Below are positions 60,277 through 64,000 of a stretch of 64,000 bases of DNA, one piece after another. Numbering within the stretch: the stretch's first letter is position 1; every line of letters starts with the position of its first letter. The stretch comes from JACRPH01 sp041665465 (GTDB taxonomy: Archaea > Nanobdellota > Nanobdellia > Woesearchaeales > GW2011-AR9). The stretch covers positions 248,001 to 312,000 of the forward strand of contig JBAYIU010000001.1 in NCBI GenBank assembly GCA_041665465.1, written 5' to 3'. The notes under the pieces were generated by a model. The model worked only from the letters and a program-made list of their open reading frames with translations. It did not search any database and was not told where the DNA came from. Position numbers and translations under genes: made by a program.

Positions 60277-60603
60277 TTACCTTATCTTTAAGATCTCCCC
60301 CAATGCATATTCTGAGGGAAAAGCTAGTTCTATCAAGTATTTTCCTTTTTGGGTAGAATTCCAGAACATAAAAGGGTTAAATTTCTTCTTTATCTCTACG
60401 ATCTTAAAATCTTTATCTACCAGCAGAACATCAATAGGATAGAATACAAAACAGTTGTGCAAACTTACTTTTCTTTCTTCAGGAAAGATCATAAGAAGGT
60501 TTTGTTTCCTTCTGAACATCAAACCGATACCTTGGGATAACAAAGAGGTACAGACTCTTTCTTTCTTAGAGATTACTTTCTGGTTGGTTTGGTTAAGGAT
60601 CAT
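60277..60603 (-). CDS. DUF192 family protein
   Basis: The 108-residue protein shows the DUF192 pattern: LSQGIGLMFRRKQNLLMIFP, SLHNCFVFYPIDVLLVDKDF, and YLIELAFPSEYALG. The family function is unknown; this version has no signal peptide, so it is probably cytoplasmic. Its start overlaps the stop of the PUA gene (ATGA), so the two are co-translated. Confidence 0.78.
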   Translation of the reverse strand: MILNQTNQKVISKKERVCTSLLSQGIGLMFRRKQNLLMIFPEERKVSLHNCFVFYPIDVLLVDKDFKIVEIKKKFNPFMFWNSTQKGKYLIELAFPSEYALGEILKIR

Positions 60604-61067
60604 TTTAGTTCAAACTTCCACAACTCATCCCCCACATAATGGATATTCTTAATCACTTTTCCGGAAATGGCTGCTTGCATCTCTGTTCCAGAAATTTGAG
60701 CCACCCCTACTGCTAAAGGCTTTCTATTGTTCTGATCCACAATCACAACAACCTCATCTTTCTCTAACCCTTCAGGAATCTCTTTAATCCCGGGACGCAT
60801 TACATCTGCTCCAGAAATCATAAACTTCACTGCACCCATATCTACTACCACATTTTTTAGCAGTTCAGACCTAGTTTGAAGGAGCTTCAAGGAAGGAACT
60901 AATTTATCATTGTAATAAAAGAAAGAAGGTTGTTTGTTAACCAGAACCAACTTATAAACATCAGTTTCAACCAATTCTATCAAATCTTTCTTAGATACAT
61001 CTACTGAATAACCGTTCTGTTCTAATTCTTTGCTAAACTCTTTACTACGTAAAGAAACCCTTTTCAT
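60600..61067 (-). CDS. MCTS1/Tma20-like PUA-domain protein
   Basis: This 155-residue protein has an N-terminal pre-PUA part (MKRVSLRSKEFSKELEQNGY) and a C-terminal PUA RNA-binding domain (VVVDMGAVKFMISGADVMRP, EVVVIVDQNNRKPLAVGVAQ). The eukaryotic relatives MCT-1/Tma20 act in translation re-initiation and ribosome recycling; the archaeal role is assumed similar. The DUF192 gene is coupled downstream. Confidence 0.85.
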   Translation of the reverse strand: MKRVSLRSKEFSKELEQNGYSVDVSKKDLIELVETDVYKLVLVNKQPSFFYYNDKLVPSLKLLQTRSELLKNVVVDMGAVKFMISGADVMRPGIKEIPEGLEKDEVVVIVDQNNRKPLAVGVAQISGTEMQAAISGKVIKNIHYVGDELWKFELK

Positions 61068-61122
61068 AAGATAAAGAAAGAACTAAGAGATTATAAAATT
61101 AACTAAAAAAAAGAAAAAAAGA

Positions 61123-64000
61123 TTAACGTTTCTTCCACAGCATAACTACTACTGCCAGGATGATCAACAGCAAGATCGCACCGAAAATCCACATCTTAGC
61201 ATTGCTAGGACTAACCTCTACTGCAGATGCTTCTGTTGCTTCCTGGATTGGTTCTACTGCAGACACTTCTTTTGCCGGTTCAGTCACCAAAGGAGTAGCA
61301 GCTACACTAGCTTTCTGTCCGATGATGAAGTAACTGAATCCAGGAGTGATAGCAGAGTAATGGATATAAGTTCCATCATCTGTTCCAAGAGTAGTTTTCA
61401 GCTCGACCCATTTACTGTCTACGTAACGATACAAAGCAACGTTCTCCTTGCCTAACTTGTTATCCGTAAGCCAGGTTTTCTTAACCTTGAAATCAATCTG
61501 TGCATTTTTGAAATCACCCTCTTTAAAGGTTAGGGATTTAGTGATTTCAATGTATCGATACACTTTCTGATCGAAGTTCTTAACTTCACCAGGTAAGCTT
61601 TCAATCTTTGCTACTTTCATCCACACACCATAAAGAGTTTTACTTAACTCAAAAGATACTTCAGTTACTCCAATCTCTCCATTTGGTACGGGCACAGTAG
61701 CAGTTTCACCAGCATTAACCGAAGTCCAGGTTCTTTGTTCAAACTGACCTACAGCTCCATTAGAGATTCCACCGGTAGCACCGGTAGATCCTCCGCTGCT
61801 ACTAGAACTACTAGACGAACTTGAACTGCTAGAACTGCTAGCAGCACTAGTAGTAAAGCTAGTGGTGTTACTTACTAAGTATCCAGTCAAGTCATAACAA
61901 GTTACGTTTACAGTATAAGCAGTATTGGCAGTTAAACTGCTTAAGGTCGCGGTGTATAATCCATCACTTAAAGTTAAGTTGCCACTTCCTGCATCGCTGT
62001 AATTACAGTTATTTATACCGGAATAAACATCACTGGCATTAACAGTTAGGGTTGCACCAGTAGTGATTATACTACTAACAGTTAAACTATTAATCACCGG
62101 TGTAGTCTGATCAACATAAAAGGTGAATGATGCATTGTTCGTATTGGTGGCGTTATCTCTTACGGTTAAGTTGACATAGTAAGTACCGTTAGCTGTAGCA
62201 GTATAACTTTCCACAGTAGACACATTGTTAGTTGTCTCAGTCCAGTTCTGCAACAATCCTGAAGTAGAATTGTACAACGACAAAGTCCAGTTAATGATGT
62301 AAGTGTCATTAGCAGTAAAGTTAATGGTTAAAGTAGCGTTGTTAGTACCATAACCCGTACTTACTCCATTGACATTATTAACTAAGGAAGTTGGAGATAC
62401 TGCATCTACTAATACGGTTTGAGTAGTAGAATTACCGATATTATCACCTTGATCAGTACAATTAACATACCAACTATTACTTCCTTGACTTAAACTTGCA
62501 TTTACAGTTATAACAGTATTAGTGTCGTTAGTTACGGAACTATTTGTTCCCATCGCTACTTCACCAACATACACAGTACAAGCCACAGTTGAAGCATCAG
62601 TGGAATTGAAAGTGAAGTTAGGTGTAGCACTAGTACTCCAAGTGTTTGTAGCGGGACTTACCAAACTTACTACCGGTTCAATTTTATCCACGTTAATCAC
62701 TCGAGGAGTGGATGCCCCAACATTACTATACAGATCAGTACAATTTACATACCAGGTATATGCTCCATCTACCGCGCTGGTATTAGACATAATCAAGGTA
62801 GCGGTGTTATTGGTTGCACTCAAACTGTCGTTACGTGGTGCTCCATTGATAAACAAACTACAAGTAGCAGTAGCAGAGACTCCATCCACAAAAGTAAAGT
62901 TAAAGACAGACATTCCGTCTCCGGTCCAACTGTTGTTTGCAGTATTCAAAGTTACTGTAGGAGCAGTAGCATCTACAGTGGTTACCATGACGATGTTATC
63001 ATCACTAGAGTTCAACACAACGGTAGCGTTATCATACAAAGTAGCTAGGACGTAAGTAGAGTAAACACCACTAGTTGTACTGTTTACGTCGACAATCACG
63101 TTAGCGTAAGTGGTCTCGTTAGTAATGTTTACCTGCATCAGGGTAGTCTGGTTAATCCTGCTAGACACCCCAGAAGTGGTGACCACAGTGAGATTATACA
63201 CCCGAGTAACATTATTTTCATTACGAACACTAATGTTATAGGTAGCGTTAGCACCTGAAGCTACGGTACTGACTAAAGCGCTCTGGTTAGTAAAAGTCAA
63301 GTTGTAAACAGTAGTTGTATTATCTGCTTCGATTGAAGTATAAACAGAGAACCCTAAAGAAGTCGGTATTCTCCAAGTGGTGTTAGCATACCCAGTTCCA
63401 CCAGCTACTTTATCAACTCCATCAGCATTAGTAACGTCGCTACAATCACTTAAATTATTCTCGTTACATTTTTGTAGGACATCTCCACCTTCAGGAATAA
63501 CCAACAAGATTGCATCTGCACCTAACCCTTGAGCTATCTCGGTCCACTTTAAGTTTTGCATACCCATATAGGTTTTATTACCAAAGTCAGTAACATTAAA
63601 GGCATCAGATAAATTAAAGTTTGATGCTTGAGACATATCAATACCTTCTAAATCAATGCTCCAATTAGCTACAGGATTATCAAACTTTAAAGTAGCATTG
63701 TTCATATAGGAAGTATTCTGAGTTGTACCTTGAGTTACGTTAGTATAACTTGAACCGTTCCAAATCTTAAAGGTCATGTCACTTAATAAAGGATTGGCAG
63801 GAGGTACGAAATCAAACTTATACGATACGTTAGCTGCAGAAGCAGCAGTGGTAAAGTTTAAACATCCACTGTAAGCACAGTTTCCAGCACGGTCACAAGC
63901 AGTTAATTTATAGTAATAGATTTGACCACTGGCTAAAGTAACCGGTGCACCTAATGAATCAGTTCTACCACTCTTAATCGGCAAGTCGTGCCAAGGTCGA
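61123..64000 (-). CDS. Large surface protein with Ig-like repeats, Ser linker and PGF-pre-PGF domain (N-terminus outside window)
   Basis: The frame has no stop up to the right edge, so the start is missing. Visible parts in order: fibronectin-like segment (YYYKLTACDRAGNCAYSG), several Ig-like repeats with YVNCTD signatures (TYTWYVNCTD-like, NSWYVNCTD twice), many N-x-S/T glycosylation sites, a run of about 13 serines and a GGSTGATGG linker (near 61790), a PGF-pre-PGF-type domain (EVSFELSKTLYGVWMKVAKI ... ITPGFSYFIIGQK), then one membrane helix and KKR at the end. It is probably an anchored cell-surface or S-layer-type protein. Confidence 0.87.
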   Translation of the reverse strand, partial: RPWHDLPIKSGRTDSLGAPVTLASGQIYYYKLTACDRAGNCAYSGCLNFTTAASAANVSYKFDFVPPANPLLSDMTFKIWNGSSYTNVTQGTTQNTSYMNNATLKFDNPVANWSIDLEGIDMSQASNFNLSDAFNVTDFGNKTYMGMQNLKWTEIAQGLGADAILLVIPEGGDVLQKCNENNLSDCSDVTNADGVDKVAGGTGYANTTWRIPTSLGFSVYTSIEADNTTTVYNLTFTNQSALVSTVASGANATYNISVRNENNVTRVYNLTVVTTSGVSSRINQTTLMQVNITNETTYANVIVDVNSTTSGVYSTYVLATLYDNATVVLNSSDDNIVMVTTVDATAPTVTLNTANNSWTGDGMSVFNFTFVDGVSATATCSLFINGAPRNDSLSATNNTATLIMSNTSAVDGAYTWYVNCTDLYSNVGASTPRVINVDKIEPVVSLVSPATNTWSTSATPNFTFNSTDASTVACTVYVGEVAMGTNSSVTNDTNTVITVNASLSQGSNSWYVNCTDQGDNIGNSTTQTVLVDAVSPTSLVNNVNGVSTGYGTNNATLTINFTANDTYIINWTLSLYNSTSGLLQNWTETTNNVSTVESYTATANGTYYVNLTVRDNATNTNNASFTFYVDQTTPVINSLTVSSIITTGATLTVNASDVYSGINNCNYSDAGSGNLTLSDGLYTATLSSLTANTAYTVNVTCYDLTGYLVSNTTSFTTSAASSSSSSSSSSSSSSSGGSTGATGGISNGAVGQFEQRTWTSVNAGETATVPVPNGEIGVTEVSFELSKTLYGVWMKVAKIESLPGEVKNFDQKVYRYIEITKSLTFKEGDFKNAQIDFKVKKTWLTDNKLGKENVALYRYVDSKWVELKTTLGTDDGTYIHYSAITPGFSYFIIGQKASVAATPLVTEPAKEVSAVEPIQEATEASAVEVSPSNAKMWIFGAILLLIILAVVVMLWKKR

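Noticed and set aside
62522..63055. A 177-codon rightward open frame inside the surface-protein gene
   Set aside because: It is antisense to repetitive Thr/Val/Ser-rich coding sequence, which often opens long false frames; no promoter or binding site.
1..64000. CRISPR arrays, insertion sequences or prophage genes
   Set aside because: No spaced direct repeats, transposase-like or phage structural proteins were seen; the only mobile-type gene is the LAGLIDADG endonuclease.

Overview
The window looks like a piece of a DPANN archaeal chromosome, probably Woesearchaeota- or Pacearchaeota-like. That placement is an inference from gene content, not from a marker tree. The DNA is AT-rich and densely coded on both strands. 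Direct archaeal marks are the gene string rps13-rps4-rps11-rpoD-rpl18e-rpl13-rps9-rpoN, an archaeal-type isoleucyl-tRNA synthetase, the repair protein NreA, an MCTS1-like PUA protein, an archaeal initiator tRNA, tRNA introns, many TrmB and Lrp regulators, and a large surface protein ending in a PGF-pre-PGF-like domain. First genes of transcripts usually have a TATA box about 26 bases before the start codon and no leader. Genes inside operons use GGTGA or GGAGG ribosome binding sites.

Layout. 0-13 kb: a short bacterial-type alanyl-tRNA synthetase, an aspartate/glutamate racemase with a SpeD-like protein, a riboflavin kinase broken by two frameshifts, a queuosine-salvage (QNG1) homologue divergent from a tandem Lrp regulator, an intron-containing tRNA-Val, and a ferric-reductase/cytochrome b5 pair. 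13-20 kb: a nucleotidyltransferase/small-protein pair that resembles a toxin-antitoxin module, then mostly unrecognised proteins, one of which looks like a decayed PEP-synthase relative. 20-27.4 kb: one long leftward tract of envelope and stress-like genes (ice-binding-like DUF3494, SIMPL, PLDc_N, DUF1328, lipoproteins, Ig/TM/DUF4332 protein and several very small proteins) with a duplicated 21-base palindrome. 27.4-41 kb: a regulator-rich stretch with one Lrp and five TrmB-family genes, several next to palindromes, beside an AsnRS-like/PyrD-like pair, a receiver-like operon, a type I GAPDH and a methyltransferase; tRNA-Ser lies here too.

41-50 kb: a LAGLIDADG endonuclease divergent from an initiator tRNA that seems to carry three introns, then NreA, an HD protein, a METTL5-like methyltransferase and unknown genes. 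50-64 kb: the ribosomal/RNA-polymerase operon behind a folded leader, a RelE-type toxin-antitoxin pair with its own operator, Nudix and HIT proteins, IleRS, PUA and DUF192 proteins, and a large surface protein cut by the right edge.

Functionally the window combines core translation and transcription with many small regulators, salvage-type enzymes and a secreted or membrane layer. This suits a small-genome, possibly host-associated archaeon. No CRISPR array, rRNA gene, insertion sequence or prophage was seen.
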